Source: an uncultured Eubacteriales bacterium
Lineage (GTDB): Bacteria; Bacillota; Clostridia; Oscillospirales; CAG-382
Direction of reading: 5' to 3'
Assembly: GCA_900548115.1 (NCBI GenBank)
Contig: URJL01000003.1
Coordinates: forward strand, 1-64,000
Length of the DNA: 64,000 bases
A program made the position numbers and the translations under genes. The notes under the pieces were generated by a model that was given only the letters and a program-made list of their open reading frames with translations, made no database searches and was not told the origin of the DNA. Shown in pieces: positions 8,060 to 17,027 of this stretch. Each line of letters starts with the position of its first letter. Within the stretch, counting starts at the first letter, position 1.

Positions 8060-9968
8060 GCAAAAAGGCAAAAAGCCCTCGCTCGATATGCGCACCTTAA
8101 AGCGCGTGCTTTCGTATCTTTTTAAGTTTTATCCCGTTATGGTGCCGCTCACGGGCGTTTGCATCGTCCTTTCGGCGATCGTTTCGGCAGTTCCCGCCGT
8201 CTTTTTGCAAAAGGTATTCGCCGTCATCGGCGACTGTCTTGCGCGCGGCGAGCTGAGCTGGGAGGTCGCAAAAGCGCAGATTCTTCCTAAGGTTCTTATC
8301 CTGATCGCACTGTATGTCGGCGCCATGCTTCTCATCACGCTGTATACCCAGCTCATGGCGTTTATCACGCAGGGCTTTCTTGACAAAATGCGCTGCCGTA
8401 TGTTTGACGGCATGCAGAATCTTCCCATCCGCTATTTTGACACGCACAAGCACGGCGATATCATGAGCTATTACACCAACGATATCGACACGCTTCGCCA
8501 GCTCGTGTCCCAGGCGCTGCCGTCGCTTTTGCAGGCAGGCATCATCTCGTTCTCGGTGCTTTGCATCATGCTTTGGTACAGCATTCCGATGACCTGTATC
8601 GTTCTGGTCGGCGTTGTCGCTATGGTCTTTGTCTCCAAAAAGGTCGGCGGCGGTTCGGCAAAATTTTTTATTCGTCAGCAAAGGACCATCGGTGAGACCG
8701 AGGGCTATATTCAGGAAATGATGAACGGGCAGAAGGTCATCAAGGTGTTCAGCCATGAACGTCGGGTCGAGAAGGATTTCGACGCGATCAACGACGCGTT
8801 GTATGAAGACAGCTTCAAAGCGCATGCCTACGCCAACTGTCTCGGTCCGATCATTATGAATATCGGAAACGTTTTGTATGTTATCTGTGCTATGATCGGC
8901 GGCCTTCTCCTTTTGTCGGGCGCGCCGAACGTGAGCCTTTCGGGACGGGTCGTCTTCACGATCGACATTATCGTTCCGTTTCTGAACATGACCAAGCAGT
9001 TCACCGGCAACATCAACCAGCTGTCCCAGCAGATCAACTCGATCGTCATGGGTATGGCGGGCGCCGCGCGTATTTTCGATCTGATGGATCAAAAGCCCGA
9101 GCCCGACGACGGCTATGTGACGCTGGTCAACTGCGAGCAGACGCCCGACGGCACAATGCGCGAGACCGAAAAGCGCACGGGACATTGGGCATGGAAGCAT
9201 CCGCACGGCGACGGTACACTTACCTATACGCCGCTTCGCGGAGACGTGCGTATGCTTGACGTGGATTTCGGTTATGAGCCGGGCAAGGACGTTTTGCATG
9301 ATGTGACGGTTTATGCGGAACCCGGTCAGAAGGTCGCCTTTGTCGGCGCGACGGGTGCGGGAAAGACAACCATCACCAATCTGATCAACCGCTTCTACGA
9401 TATCGCCGACGGCAAGATCCGCTACGACGGAATCAATATCAACAAGATCAAAAAAGCCGATCTGCGCCGCAGTCTCGGCATCGTGCTTCAGGATACCAAC
9501 CTGTTTACGGGCAGTGTAATGGACAACATCCGTTACGGACGGCTCGACGCGACCGACGCGGAATGCCGCGAGGCGGCAAAGCTTGCGGGTGCGGACGATT
9601 TTATCTGCCGTCTTCCGAAGGGCTATGATACCGAGCTTACCAACAACGGCGCCAACCTTTCGCAGGGTCAGCGACAGCTGATTGCCATTGCCCGCGCCGC
9701 TGTTGCCGATCCGCCCGTTATGATTTTGGATGAGGCGACCTCGTCGATCGATACGCGCACCGAGGCGATCGTTCAGCGCGGTATGGATCAGCTCATGAAG
9801 GGGCGCACGGTGTTCGTTATCGCCCACCGTCTCTCGACTGTTATGAATTCGGATGTCATTATGGTGCTGGATCACGGCAGAATCATCGAACGCGGAAACC
9901 ACGAAAAGCTGATCGCCGAAAAGGGCGTCTATTATCGGCTTTATACCGGCGCGTTCGAGTTGGAATAA
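8052..9968 (+). CDS. ABC exporter subunit with intact catalytic residues
   Basis: A 638-residue partner of the preceding half-transporter. The membrane domain spans roughly residues 20-340. An insert of about 60 residues follows, containing GHWAWKHPHGDG, seen in this clostridial subfamily. The ATPase domain has Walker A GATGAGKTT (432-440), catalytic Glu561 in ILDEATSSID and switch His592 in VIAHRLS. Its signature is LSQGQ (536-540) rather than LSGGQ, so this subunit supplies the altered signature to the degenerate site. The ATG at 8052 sits inside the end of the upstream gene and has GGAGGTG before it, so translation is coupled. Confidence 0.9.
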   Translation: MNKQKGKKPSLDMRTLKRVLSYLFKFYPVMVPLTGVCIVLSAIVSAVPAVFLQKVFAVIGDCLARGELSWEVAKAQILPKVLILIALYVGAMLLITLYTQLMAFITQGFLDKMRCRMFDGMQNLPIRYFDTHKHGDIMSYYTNDIDTLRQLVSQALPSLLQAGIISFSVLCIMLWYSIPMTCIVLVGVVAMVFVSKKVGGGSAKFFIRQQRTIGETEGYIQEMMNGQKVIKVFSHERRVEKDFDAINDALYEDSFKAHAYANCLGPIIMNIGNVLYVICAMIGGLLLLSGAPNVSLSGRVVFTIDIIVPFLNMTKQFTGNINQLSQQINSIVMGMAGAARIFDLMDQKPEPDDGYVTLVNCEQTPDGTMRETEKRTGHWAWKHPHGDGTLTYTPLRGDVRMLDVDFGYEPGKDVLHDVTVYAEPGQKVAFVGATGAGKTTITNLINRFYDIADGKIRYDGININKIKKADLRRSLGIVLQDTNLFTGSVMDNIRYGRLDATDAECREAAKLAGADDFICRLPKGYDTELTNNGANLSQGQRQLIAIARAAVADPPVMILDEATSSIDTRTEAIVQRGMDQLMKGRTVFVIAHRLSTVMNSDVIMVLDHGRIIERGNHEKLIAEKGVYYRLYTGAFELE

Positions 9969-9986
9969 TGTTTCCTTGATAAAAAG

Positions 9987-10020
9987 AAAATCGGGGAGAG
10001 CTTTAGCTCTCCCCGATTTT
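9987..10020. terminator. Bidirectional terminator between the ABC operon and the ClpP-like gene
   Basis: A perfect 16-bp stem (9987-10002 / 10005-10020) with a TT loop is followed on the plus strand by TCATTTTTT and begins with AAAA on the other arm. It ends the plus-strand ABC operon and the minus-strand protease operon, whose stop codon is at 10021. Confidence 0.9.
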
Positions 10021-10746
10021 TCATTTTTTGTCCCGCTTATTTCGCACCGCGTCTTTCAGCGCCGCAAGCGCGTCGGAAAGCGTACCCACTTTGTCGATCA
10101 GCCCAAGCTCCACCGCTTCGCGCCCGTCGATGACCGTTCCGATGTCGGCGACCAGCTCGTCGGTTTTGAGCATAAGTCCCGTCAGCGTCTCCTCTTTTAC
10201 GTTTGAATTGCGCACGATAAAATCCACGATCCGATCCTGCATCCGCGTGAAATAGGTGAACGCCTGCGGCACGCCGATCACAAGACCGTTCATTCGCACG
10301 GGGTGAATCGTCATGGTCGCCGACGGCGCGATGAACGATTTTTTCGCCGCGACGGCAAGGGGCACGCCGATCGAATGACCGCCTCCCAGAACCAACGAAA
10401 CCGTCGGCTTTGTCATGCCCGAAATCAGCTCGGCGATGGCAAGCCCTGCCTCCACATCGCCGCCCACCGTGTTGAGCAGAATGAGCAGTCCGTCGGTCTC
10501 GTCGTCCTCCTCGACGCTGACAAGCTGGGGGAGAACGTGTTCGTATTTTGTGCTTTTGGTCTGTGCCGACAGCGCGTAATGCCCCTCGACCTGCCCCGCG
10601 ATGGTGAGGGTCTGAAGGACGATGTTGTCCTTTTTGGTTTTGACACTGCCCGAGATCGCGATGTTTTGCAATTTTGCATTTTCGGCTTTCTCGGCGGTAA
10701 GCTCTTCGTTTTCGCCCGATTCCTCGGGCATTTTTTCTTCCGACAT
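10021..10746 (-). CDS. ClpP-class serine protease (TepA-like)
   Basis: A 241-residue protein of the ClpP/crotonase fold, nearest in layout to Bacillus TepA. After an acidic 25-residue N-terminus, the fold contains LLILLNTVGGDVEAGLAIA, then GGGHSIGVP with the candidate nucleophile Ser125, and TIHPVRMNG with the candidate His148. TepA-type proteins are linked to protein export and spore formation in Bacillus; the role here is inferred. The ATG at 10746 follows GGAGGATTTTTT, and that site can be hidden in a long hairpin (10747-10798). It is the last gene of the rhamnosidase-recG-isomerase run and ends at a shared terminator. Confidence 0.8.
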   Translation of the reverse strand: MSEEKMPEESGENEELTAEKAENAKLQNIAISGSVKTKKDNIVLQTLTIAGQVEGHYALSAQTKSTKYEHVLPQLVSVEEDDETDGLLILLNTVGGDVEAGLAIAELISGMTKPTVSLVLGGGHSIGVPLAVAAKKSFIAPSATMTIHPVRMNGLVIGVPQAFTYFTRMQDRIVDFIVRNSNVKEETLTGLMLKTDELVADIGTVIDGREAVELGLIDKVGTLSDALAALKDAVRNKRDKK

Positions 10747-10798
10747 AAAAAATCCTCCGATCATACTCATAAAAAAGAGTATTGCCGAAGGATTTTTT
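10747..10798 (-). promoter_or_regulatory. Hairpin covering the ribosome site of the ClpP-like gene
   Basis: In the minus-strand RNA, ten bases at 10789-10798 pair with 10747-10756, which includes the AGGA of the ribosome site. ATACTC (10763-10768) pairs with GAGTAT (10777-10782) around an A/T-rich loop. The element fills the gap between the isomerase stop and the protease start. It could act as a translational switch or, with the T-run next to the ATG, as a leaky terminator. Confidence 0.55.
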
Positions 10799-10810
10799 TC
10801 TATTCAAAAT

Positions 10811-11674
10811 TCAGTTTTGAAAGAAAGCGGGATTGGGCTTTCCGAAGGGAACAAAGGGGCGCTTTTCGGTCAGCGCTTTGTAATTTTCGAAAAAGTCATG
10901 CCGCGTAAGCGGACGCTCGCGCACGATCGACGGCGGGGTCGCAAGGCTCACTTCATAAAGGAGCGGACCGCTGTACCCGACCTCTTCCAAAGCGCCGATC
11001 AGCGCGACCCAGTCGGTCTTTCCTTCGTACGGAATCCAGTGGCGCTCGTCGGTAAAATCATAATCCGACACGTGAAGCGTTACGATCTTGTCGCAAAGAG
11101 CGCGGACAAAATCGATGTTGGAATCGGTGAGAAGGTGATTTGTGTCAAAGCAGACGCGCAGCTTTTCGTGAACCGACGAAAGAAGCTTTATTTCCTCGAT
11201 CGTATGCCCGAGACAGGTGCGGGGCAGATCCTCGACGCAAAGCGTACCGCCGCAGCGGGAAGCAAGCTCCGCAAGGGCAAAAAGGCTCTCCTGAGAGCGC
11301 TTTAAACGCTCGGGGCGTTCTTCGTCGGCGATCGGCTCTCCGCTCGGATGGATAATAAACCGTTCGATCCCGATGTCGGTGGCGCGGCGGATCAGCTCGG
11401 ACTGAAGGTCGAGGCTGTTTTTTTGAACCGTTTTGTCGCACGAGGAAATGTCGTTTGTCTCAAACGGCGCGAAGGGCAGATGGAACGACCAAAGAGTGAT
11501 TCCGTAACGGTGCGCAAAAGCTTCGGTCTCTTTAAAATTCAGAGTCGAAAATGATTCCTGACGCGGCGATATTTCCATATACTCCACGCCGTTTTCGGAG
11601 TAATCGCGAAAAGTGTCTTCGCAAAAATCGCCCGCAGTGGACATTCCGAATTTCCAATCGGTTGCATTTGTCAT
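10811..11674 (-). CDS. Sugar phosphate isomerase/epimerase family protein (TIM barrel)
   Basis: A 287-residue xylose-isomerase-like TIM barrel (AP endonuclease family 2 fold). Candidate metal ligands are Glu148 (CVEDLPR), Asp177 and His180 (FDTNH), His201 (LHVSDYD) and a late Glu in LLYEVS. Members include sugar epimerases, ketose isomerases and glycoside-cleaving lyases, so the reaction is not determined. The ATG overlaps the recG stop as ATGA and is preceded by GGAGGAAAC. No oxidoreductase partner lies beside this copy, unlike the relative at 23481. Confidence 0.82.
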   Translation of the reverse strand: MTNATDWKFGMSTAGDFCEDTFRDYSENGVEYMEISPRQESFSTLNFKETEAFAHRYGITLWSFHLPFAPFETNDISSCDKTVQKNSLDLQSELIRRATDIGIERFIIHPSGEPIADEERPERLKRSQESLFALAELASRCGGTLCVEDLPRTCLGHTIEEIKLLSSVHEKLRVCFDTNHLLTDSNIDFVRALCDKIVTLHVSDYDFTDERHWIPYEGKTDWVALIGALEEVGYSGPLLYEVSLATPPSIVRERPLTRHDFFENYKALTEKRPFVPFGKPNPAFFQN

Positions 11675-13791
11675 GATGTTTCCTCCTTGCTGTCCCTTTT
11701 ATTTTGATTTGCTTTTTGTCGGCACAGTCGGTCGGCAAGCTCTTTTGTTTGTTCGATCAGCGTCATATCGGCGGCAAGATCGGCGATCTTAAAGCGCAGC
11801 TCCCCGTGCTGGCGCTGTCCGAAGAAATCGCCGGGGCCGCGGTTTTTCAGGTCGAATTCCGCAATTTTAAAGCCGCTTTCGTATTTGCACAGAATGCCGA
11901 GCCGTTTTTCGACCTCGTTTCGATCCTCCGCCAAAGCGCCGTTGATAACGGGCGACATGAGAACGCAGAAAGACTTATCTTTGCCGCGTCCGACCCGTCC
12001 GCGAAGCTGGTGAAGTTGGGAAAGTCCGAAGCGCTCGGCGTTTTCCACGACCATAAGCGTCGCGTTGGGAACGTTCACACCCACTTCGATCACGGTGGTC
12101 GAGACCAGAATATCCGTTTCGCCGTCGGAAAAGGCGCGCATGATTTTTTCTTTCTCGGCAGGCTTCATCTTTCCGTGAAGAAAGGCGACGCGGCGGTGCG
12201 GAAAGACCTCCGCCTGCAATTTTTCGCAATAATCCTTGGCGGATTTCAGCTCGGTCTCGTATTCCTCGGGGACAAGCTCGCCCTCGGGCTTCTCGGCGAG
12301 CGGACAGACGATGTAGCATTGATGCCCCGCCGCGATCTGCTTTTCGATAAAGGCGTAAATACGCGCCCGCATCGGTTCGCCGACGGCGAAGGTATCGACC
12401 TTTTGTCGTCCCGGCGGAAGCTCGTCCATAATGCTCAGGTCAAGGTCGCCGTACAGGATCATGGCAAGCGTGCGGGGAATGGGCGTCGCCGACATGACGA
12501 GCATATGCGGCACGGCGTTGTTTTCTCCCACCTTGCCCGAGAGCCTTTGCCGCTGTTTTACGCCGAAGCGGTGCTGTTCGTCGGTGACGGTAAGTCCGGG
12601 GCGGGCAAAGACGACGCTGTCCTCGATGAGGGCGTGTGTTCCGATGATAAAATCGATCTTCCCTTGCGCAAGGGCGGAAAGAATCTTTTTCTTCTCGGCG
12701 GATTTTGTGCTTCCCGTGAGAAGCGCCGTCGCGATCCGGTGCCCTTCCATGAGCGGAAGAAGCGACTTGTAATGCTGTTCCGCCAAAATTTCGGTGGGCG
12801 CCATGAGCGCTGCCTGCATACCGTTTTTCACGCAGACATACACCGCCGCCGCGGCAACAACCGTCTTTCCGCTTCCGACGTCGCCCTGCACCAGTCGGCG
12901 CATGGGCTCGGTGTATTCCTCCGTCGGAGAAATAGGGAAAGGCTCGGCGGCGTCCCGCCTTGTCATGTCGTACAGGATCTCGTCGATCGTCCGCTTTTGC
13001 GCGGACGTTAGCGCATAGGGGAGCGAATCGAAAAACGGATTCATGTCGGGACGGCGGAAACGAACCGCTTTGCCTTTTCTTCCGCGCTCCTTGAGCGCCC
13101 GAAGCCGAAGCTGAAAATTCAGAAGCTCCTCAAAGGCAAGTCTGCGCCGCGCGCTTTCCATGTCTTGCGCGTCGTTCGGGAAATGAATATCGTGCAAGGC
13201 GGGATACAGCGGACGGAGCGAGAATTCCGAAAGAATGCTTTCGGGAAGACTTTCGATCTTTTCGTAGGCGGGAAGCGCCCTTTTGATAAGCCCCGTTATC
13301 ATCCCGCGCGTAATGCCCGCCGTGAGCGGATAGACCGGCACGAGGTTGTCGAGTTTTATTCCGTCGCGGTACGGCTCAAAGGCGGGCGAGGTCATCTGCG
13401 GCGTGAGAAAACCGCCCGTGACGCTGCCGTAAAAACGAAATTTTCGCCCCGTGACCAGGGTGCTTTTTAAATAATCTTGATTGAAAAAAGTGATCGCGAC
13501 CGCGCCCGTTTCGTCGGACGCCGTGACCTTCTGCACGCTGAGCGGGCGCCCCGAGCGGGACGGAATGCGCGTGCTTTTTAAGGGGGAATCGATTGTCAGG
13601 ATCAGCGATGCCGTCTCGAAAGGGCTCAGCTCGCTCACCGTCTTTACATCGCCGCGGTTTTCGTAGGTGCGGGGATAGTGCCGTACCAGATCGTCGATCG
13701 TTTTAATATCGAGCTTTTCGAAAAGAGCGGCGCGGGAGTCGCTGATTCCGTACAAGACGGTGAGGGGACTTTGCGGGGTGATCTCGTTCAT
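11671..13791 (-). CDS. recG: ATP-dependent DNA helicase RecG
   Basis: A 706-residue RecG, the usual length. It remodels stalled replication forks and branch-migrates Holliday junctions. The N-terminal wedge/OB region comes first, then SF2 motifs: GDVGSGKTVVA near residue 300, APTEILAEQHY, DEQHRFGVKQRQRL near 400, SATPIPRTL, and the late QLRGRVGRG. The C-terminal PGDFFGQRQHG segment matches the RecG-specific region. The ATG at 13791 has AAAGGAGC before it. It lies 47 bases after the rhamnosidase gene and overlaps the isomerase gene by four bases, so a housekeeping helicase is embedded in a sugar operon. Confidence 0.97.
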   Translation of the reverse strand: MNEITPQSPLTVLYGISDSRAALFEKLDIKTIDDLVRHYPRTYENRGDVKTVSELSPFETASLILTIDSPLKSTRIPSRSGRPLSVQKVTASDETGAVAITFFNQDYLKSTLVTGRKFRFYGSVTGGFLTPQMTSPAFEPYRDGIKLDNLVPVYPLTAGITRGMITGLIKRALPAYEKIESLPESILSEFSLRPLYPALHDIHFPNDAQDMESARRRLAFEELLNFQLRLRALKERGRKGKAVRFRRPDMNPFFDSLPYALTSAQKRTIDEILYDMTRRDAAEPFPISPTEEYTEPMRRLVQGDVGSGKTVVAAAAVYVCVKNGMQAALMAPTEILAEQHYKSLLPLMEGHRIATALLTGSTKSAEKKKILSALAQGKIDFIIGTHALIEDSVVFARPGLTVTDEQHRFGVKQRQRLSGKVGENNAVPHMLVMSATPIPRTLAMILYGDLDLSIMDELPPGRQKVDTFAVGEPMRARIYAFIEKQIAAGHQCYIVCPLAEKPEGELVPEEYETELKSAKDYCEKLQAEVFPHRRVAFLHGKMKPAEKEKIMRAFSDGETDILVSTTVIEVGVNVPNATLMVVENAERFGLSQLHQLRGRVGRGKDKSFCVLMSPVINGALAEDRNEVEKRLGILCKYESGFKIAEFDLKNRGPGDFFGQRQHGELRFKIADLAADMTLIEQTKELADRLCRQKANQNKRDSKEETS

Positions 13792-13838
13792 GCGGCGCTC
13801 CTTTCTTTTTGTTTTCGTTTGCTTTTTGTGTTATATAC

Positions 13839-15536
13839 TTATGCTTCCGCGAGCGTGACTTTTACGCCCTCGGGGGCGCGGTAGGTGGTATGAACCTTTC
13901 CGTCCGCCGCTTTTTTACAGTGAATTTCAAGATCGCCGTGCGGTGTCGGATAAACGCCCGATACTTCGGCAAGATCGCCGAGCGAAGGGGCAAGCGTGAT
14001 CTCGCGGCAGCCGGGCTTTGTGATCTTTACGCCCAAAACATACTCCGAAAGATAGGCGCAGACTCCTGCCGACCAGCCGTGGCACAGGCTGTGACGGAAT
14101 CCGACGTAGCAAAACGCGCCGCGGTCGCCGTGGATATCCTCAAGTCCCTCGGGCGTGAATTCGTCGATCCTTCCCGCGTTCTCGCACCAGGCGGGGTCGA
14201 AATCCTCCCAAAAAGAAGTCGCGCCGACCTTCAGCATGCCGCCGTATACGCCGCGCACATTGGAAAGAGCGCCCGCCGTGTCGTCCGCAAGGGTGCGGGC
14301 GGCGTAGGTGAACATTCCGAGAAAAGTGGAAATTCCGTGATCGCCGTTTTTCGAAAGCACACGTTCGTTTTCCGCCTTTGCGTCACGCAGTCCCGCAAGC
14401 ACGTGTATCGCGGCGATCTGCTTGTAATCGTGATCGGGAACGGGACACGCGCGCAGTCTGCGCGCAATTTCGTCGCAGAACGCCGCCTCTTTTTTGTCCG
14501 ACAATTCGCGCAGCAAAAACGCCGCCTCCTCATAGGCGAGAAGAAGGAGCGTATGCACGCCCGAGAGCGACAGCGACGGATCGGAGTTGGATGGCCAGTC
14601 GAACAACGCCCAGCCGTTCGGGGTCAAAACCCCGTTTTCGTCGATGTCGGCGGCATATTGATGCACAAGGCGGATAAGAAAATCCTTCTGCTCTTTCAGA
14701 TACGAAATATTTCCGTTTTGCATATAAAGACGGTTCAGCACCCGTATCCACCAGAGCGAATAGGAATAGATTCCGTTGATATATCCGTCGGGCGCGGTGA
14801 GGTCGCGGGCAAAATCAAGGCTCTTTTCCGCCGCCTCGTTTTCGCCGAAAACGCAGCACATGGCGGCAATTTCGGGGTACATATCGCCGATCCAGACGGC
14901 GCGGTCGCGCTTGATCCCGTCCCACAGATAGTCCTGCATACAAAGGTGAAGCGTATAAGCCGCCGTGTCGAAAATGCGGTTCAATTCTTCGTCGTTCGAG
15001 ATAAATTTCCCGCGATATTCGATGTCGCGGAAGGTCGCGGCGGCACAGACGCCGTCGAGAGCGATCGAGGCGGATTCGTCCGCATTGTCGATGCGCAGAA
15101 AGCGAAAGCCCGTGCGCCCGATGAGCGGCGCGCTCATGCCGCCGAGCGGCTCGACAAAATCGCGCAGACTGTGGTCGTTGGTCGCGTTTTTCTCGTAAAG
15201 CTCCGCCATGACTTCGCTTGCCGATTCGCCGAAACGAAAGCGAAGGCGGCATTTGTCCCTGCTTTTCTCGTCGCACAAAAAGCGGCCGAGCGAAAGCTTT
15301 ACGCCGCCGCAAAGCTCGACGCCGAAATCCAACACCAGCGCGGCGCCGGGGCGCAAAAGACAGTCGGGACGCTTCACCGTCGCGTTGGCCCCCTGGATCG
15401 GGTGAGAGCCCAATAAAACCGACGCGTCATCGCAAAGCTCGTTTTGAAACAGAATGCGATGGATCGGAAGACAGACCGTGGAAAGAACGTCGGTCTCGGG
15501 AGAAAAGCGTCTGAGCGGTTCGGGTATGTAACGCAT
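13839..15536 (-). CDS. GH78-like alpha-L-rhamnosidase
   Basis: A 565-residue protein with a beta-sandwich N-terminus and a GH78-type (alpha/alpha)6 barrel. The segment DGIKRDRAVWIGDMYPE near residue 210 corresponds to the conserved acidic region of GH78. TSFWEDFDP and HSLCHGWSAG near 430-495 match later conserved blocks. A C-terminal beta-sheet domain follows. No signal peptide is seen, so it probably acts in the cytoplasm on short imported rhamnosides. The ATG at 15536 has GGAGGTAC upstream; the longer frame adds a segment lying across the promoter. It is the first gene of the run to recG. Exact sugar specificity is not certain. Confidence 0.8.
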   Translation of the reverse strand: MRYIPEPLRRFSPETDVLSTVCLPIHRILFQNELCDDASVLLGSHPIQGANATVKRPDCLLRPGAALVLDFGVELCGGVKLSLGRFLCDEKSRDKCRLRFRFGESASEVMAELYEKNATNDHSLRDFVEPLGGMSAPLIGRTGFRFLRIDNADESASIALDGVCAAATFRDIEYRGKFISNDEELNRIFDTAAYTLHLCMQDYLWDGIKRDRAVWIGDMYPEIAAMCCVFGENEAAEKSLDFARDLTAPDGYINGIYSYSLWWIRVLNRLYMQNGNISYLKEQKDFLIRLVHQYAADIDENGVLTPNGWALFDWPSNSDPSLSLSGVHTLLLLAYEEAAFLLRELSDKKEAAFCDEIARRLRACPVPDHDYKQIAAIHVLAGLRDAKAENERVLSKNGDHGISTFLGMFTYAARTLADDTAGALSNVRGVYGGMLKVGATSFWEDFDPAWCENAGRIDEFTPEGLEDIHGDRGAFCYVGFRHSLCHGWSAGVCAYLSEYVLGVKITKPGCREITLAPSLGDLAEVSGVYPTPHGDLEIHCKKAADGKVHTTYRAPEGVKVTLAEA

Positions 15537-15621
15537 AAAAATGTACCTCCGATGAAAAAGATCGGCAGTCCTTGCCGCATGGAATGTAAATTTTTTCTTA
15601 CCCATTGAACAGATTGACTGA

Positions 15622-15650
15622 ATTGTACCACAAACCCCACCTGTTTTCAA
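15622..15650 (-). promoter_or_regulatory. SigA-type promoter of the rhamnosidase-recG operon
   Basis: On the minus strand TTGAAA (15645-15650), 17-base spacer, TACAAT (15622-15627). The leader would be about 80 bases. No second promoter was noticed before recG, so recG may depend on this one. Confidence 0.75.
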
Positions 15651-15707
15651 GAGATATTGCCGTATTTTACAAATATTTTAAGAATGTGAAAAATTGGATT
15701 ATCCCCC

Positions 15708-15736
15708 TTGCAAAAATCAAAAAAATGTATTATAAT
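15708..15736 (+). promoter_or_regulatory. SigA-type promoter of gap
   Basis: TTGCAA (15708-15713), 17-base A-rich spacer, TATAAT (15731-15736). Strong match, as expected for a highly expressed glycolytic gene. Confidence 0.85.
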
Positions 15737-15790
15737 AGTACAGAATGATAAGAATAACATCATATCTTACATTATCAGGAGGAAAAAATC

Positions 15791-16819
15791 ATGTCAGTTA
15801 AAGTTGCCATTAACGGTTTCGGTCGTATCGGCCGTCTCGCATTCAGACAGATGTTCGGCGCAGAGGGCTACGAAGTTGTTGCCATCAACGACCTTACCGA
15901 TCCTAAGATGCTCGCTCAGCTTCTCAAGTACGATACCGCACAGGGCGGTTACTGCGGTAAGATCGGCGAAGGTCTTCACACGGTTGAAGCCGGCGAAGAT
16001 TCCATCACCGTAGACGGCAAGAAGATCACCATTTACGCTATGAAGGACGCAAAGGATCTCCCTTGGGGCAAGCTCGGCGTTGACGTCGTTCTCGAGTGCA
16101 CCGGCTTCTACTGCTCGAAGGAAAAGTCTCAGGCTCACATCGACGCAGGCGCTAAGAAGGTCGTTATCTCCGCTCCCGCAGGCAAGGATCTTCCCACCAT
16201 CGTTTACAACGTAAACCACAAGACCCTCACCAAGGATGACACCATCATCTCCGCTGCATCCTGCACCACCAACTGCCTCGCTCCCATGGCAAAGGCTCTT
16301 AACGATTTCGCTCCCATCCAGAGCGGTATCATGAGCACCATCCATGCTTACACCGGCGACCAGATGATCCTCGACGGTCCTCACAGAAAGGGCGACCTCC
16401 GTCGTGCCCGTGCCGGCGCCGCCAACATCGTTCCGAACTCCACCGGTGCGGCTAAGGCAATCGGTCTTGTTATCCCCGAACTGAACGGCAAGCTCATCGG
16501 CTCTGCTCAGCGTGTTCCGGTTCCGACCGGCTCCACCACTATCCTTACCGCTGTTGTTAAGGGCAAGGACATCACTCCCGAAGCCGTTAACGCCGCTATG
16601 AAGGCTCAGGCTTCCGAATCCTTCGGCTACAACGAAGATCAGATCGTTTCCTCCGACGTTATCGGTATGCGTTACGGTTCTCTCTTTGATGCAACCCAGA
16701 CCATGGTTTGCAAGATCGCCGATGACCTTTACGAGGTTCAGGTCGTATCGTGGTACGACAACGAAAACTCCTACACCAGCCAGATGGTTCGCACCATTAA
16801 GTACTTTGCCGAAATCTAA
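15791..16819 (+). CDS. gap: Glyceraldehyde-3-phosphate dehydrogenase
   Basis: A 342-residue type I GAPDH that converts glyceraldehyde-3-phosphate to 1,3-bisphosphoglycerate in the cytoplasm. The Rossmann motif is INGFGRIGR, and the adenosine-binding loop INDLTD carries the Asp of NAD-specific enzymes. The catalytic Cys158 is in SAASCTTNCLAP, and SWYDNE lies near the C-terminus. GGAGGAAAAAATC precedes the ATG. Codon use differs from neighbours: Lys is almost always AAG, Leu mostly CTC/CTT, and Arg mostly CGT, consistent with very high expression. It has its own promoter and terminator. Confidence 0.98.
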   Translation: MSVKVAINGFGRIGRLAFRQMFGAEGYEVVAINDLTDPKMLAQLLKYDTAQGGYCGKIGEGLHTVEAGEDSITVDGKKITIYAMKDAKDLPWGKLGVDVVLECTGFYCSKEKSQAHIDAGAKKVVISAPAGKDLPTIVYNVNHKTLTKDDTIISAASCTTNCLAPMAKALNDFAPIQSGIMSTIHAYTGDQMILDGPHRKGDLRRARAGAANIVPNSTGAAKAIGLVIPELNGKLIGSAQRVPVPTGSTTILTAVVKGKDITPEAVNAAMKAQASESFGYNEDQIVSSDVIGMRYGSLFDATQTMVCKIADDLYEVQVVSWYDNENSYTSQMVRTIKYFAEI

Positions 16820-16845
16820 GCGTTTCGCGTTCTTTCGGTAAGTTT

Positions 16846-16877
16846 TCCCGCGGAAATTGCTTCCGCGGGATTTTTTT
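16846..16877 (+). terminator. Intrinsic terminator of gap
   Basis: A ten-base GC-rich stem (TCCCGCGGAA / TTCCGCGGGA) with a five-base loop is followed by seven T. Confidence 0.93.
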
Positions 16878-16910
16878 ATCCCGTTTACGGTATTTGCAAA
16901 AGATTGCGAC

Positions 16911-16939
16911 TTGAATTTTGAAAAGAATTGTGCTATACT
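16911..16939 (+). promoter_or_regulatory. SigA-type promoter of the WG-repeat/ECF sigma operon
   Basis: TTGAAT (16911-16916), 17-base spacer, TATACT (16934-16939), about 80 bases before the GTG start of the WG-repeat gene. Confidence 0.7.
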
Positions 16940-17027
16940 GTATACGGTGAATTTTGTCGCGCGGACGCAAAGAGTTCGCTTATGCAAAAATGATCGAATT
17001 CGAGTATTTTGAGCGAGGTGCAGATCC

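Noticed and set aside
6158..8095. Open frame of about 645 codons on the minus strand opposite the first ABC gene
   Set aside because: Same reasoning: antisense shadow, low-complexity translation, and the plus-strand product is clearly real.
8097..9902. Open frame of about 600 codons on the minus strand opposite the second ABC gene
   Set aside because: It is exactly antisense to a conserved ATPase, has no ribosome site and shows no family pattern; it arises from codon bias of the real gene.
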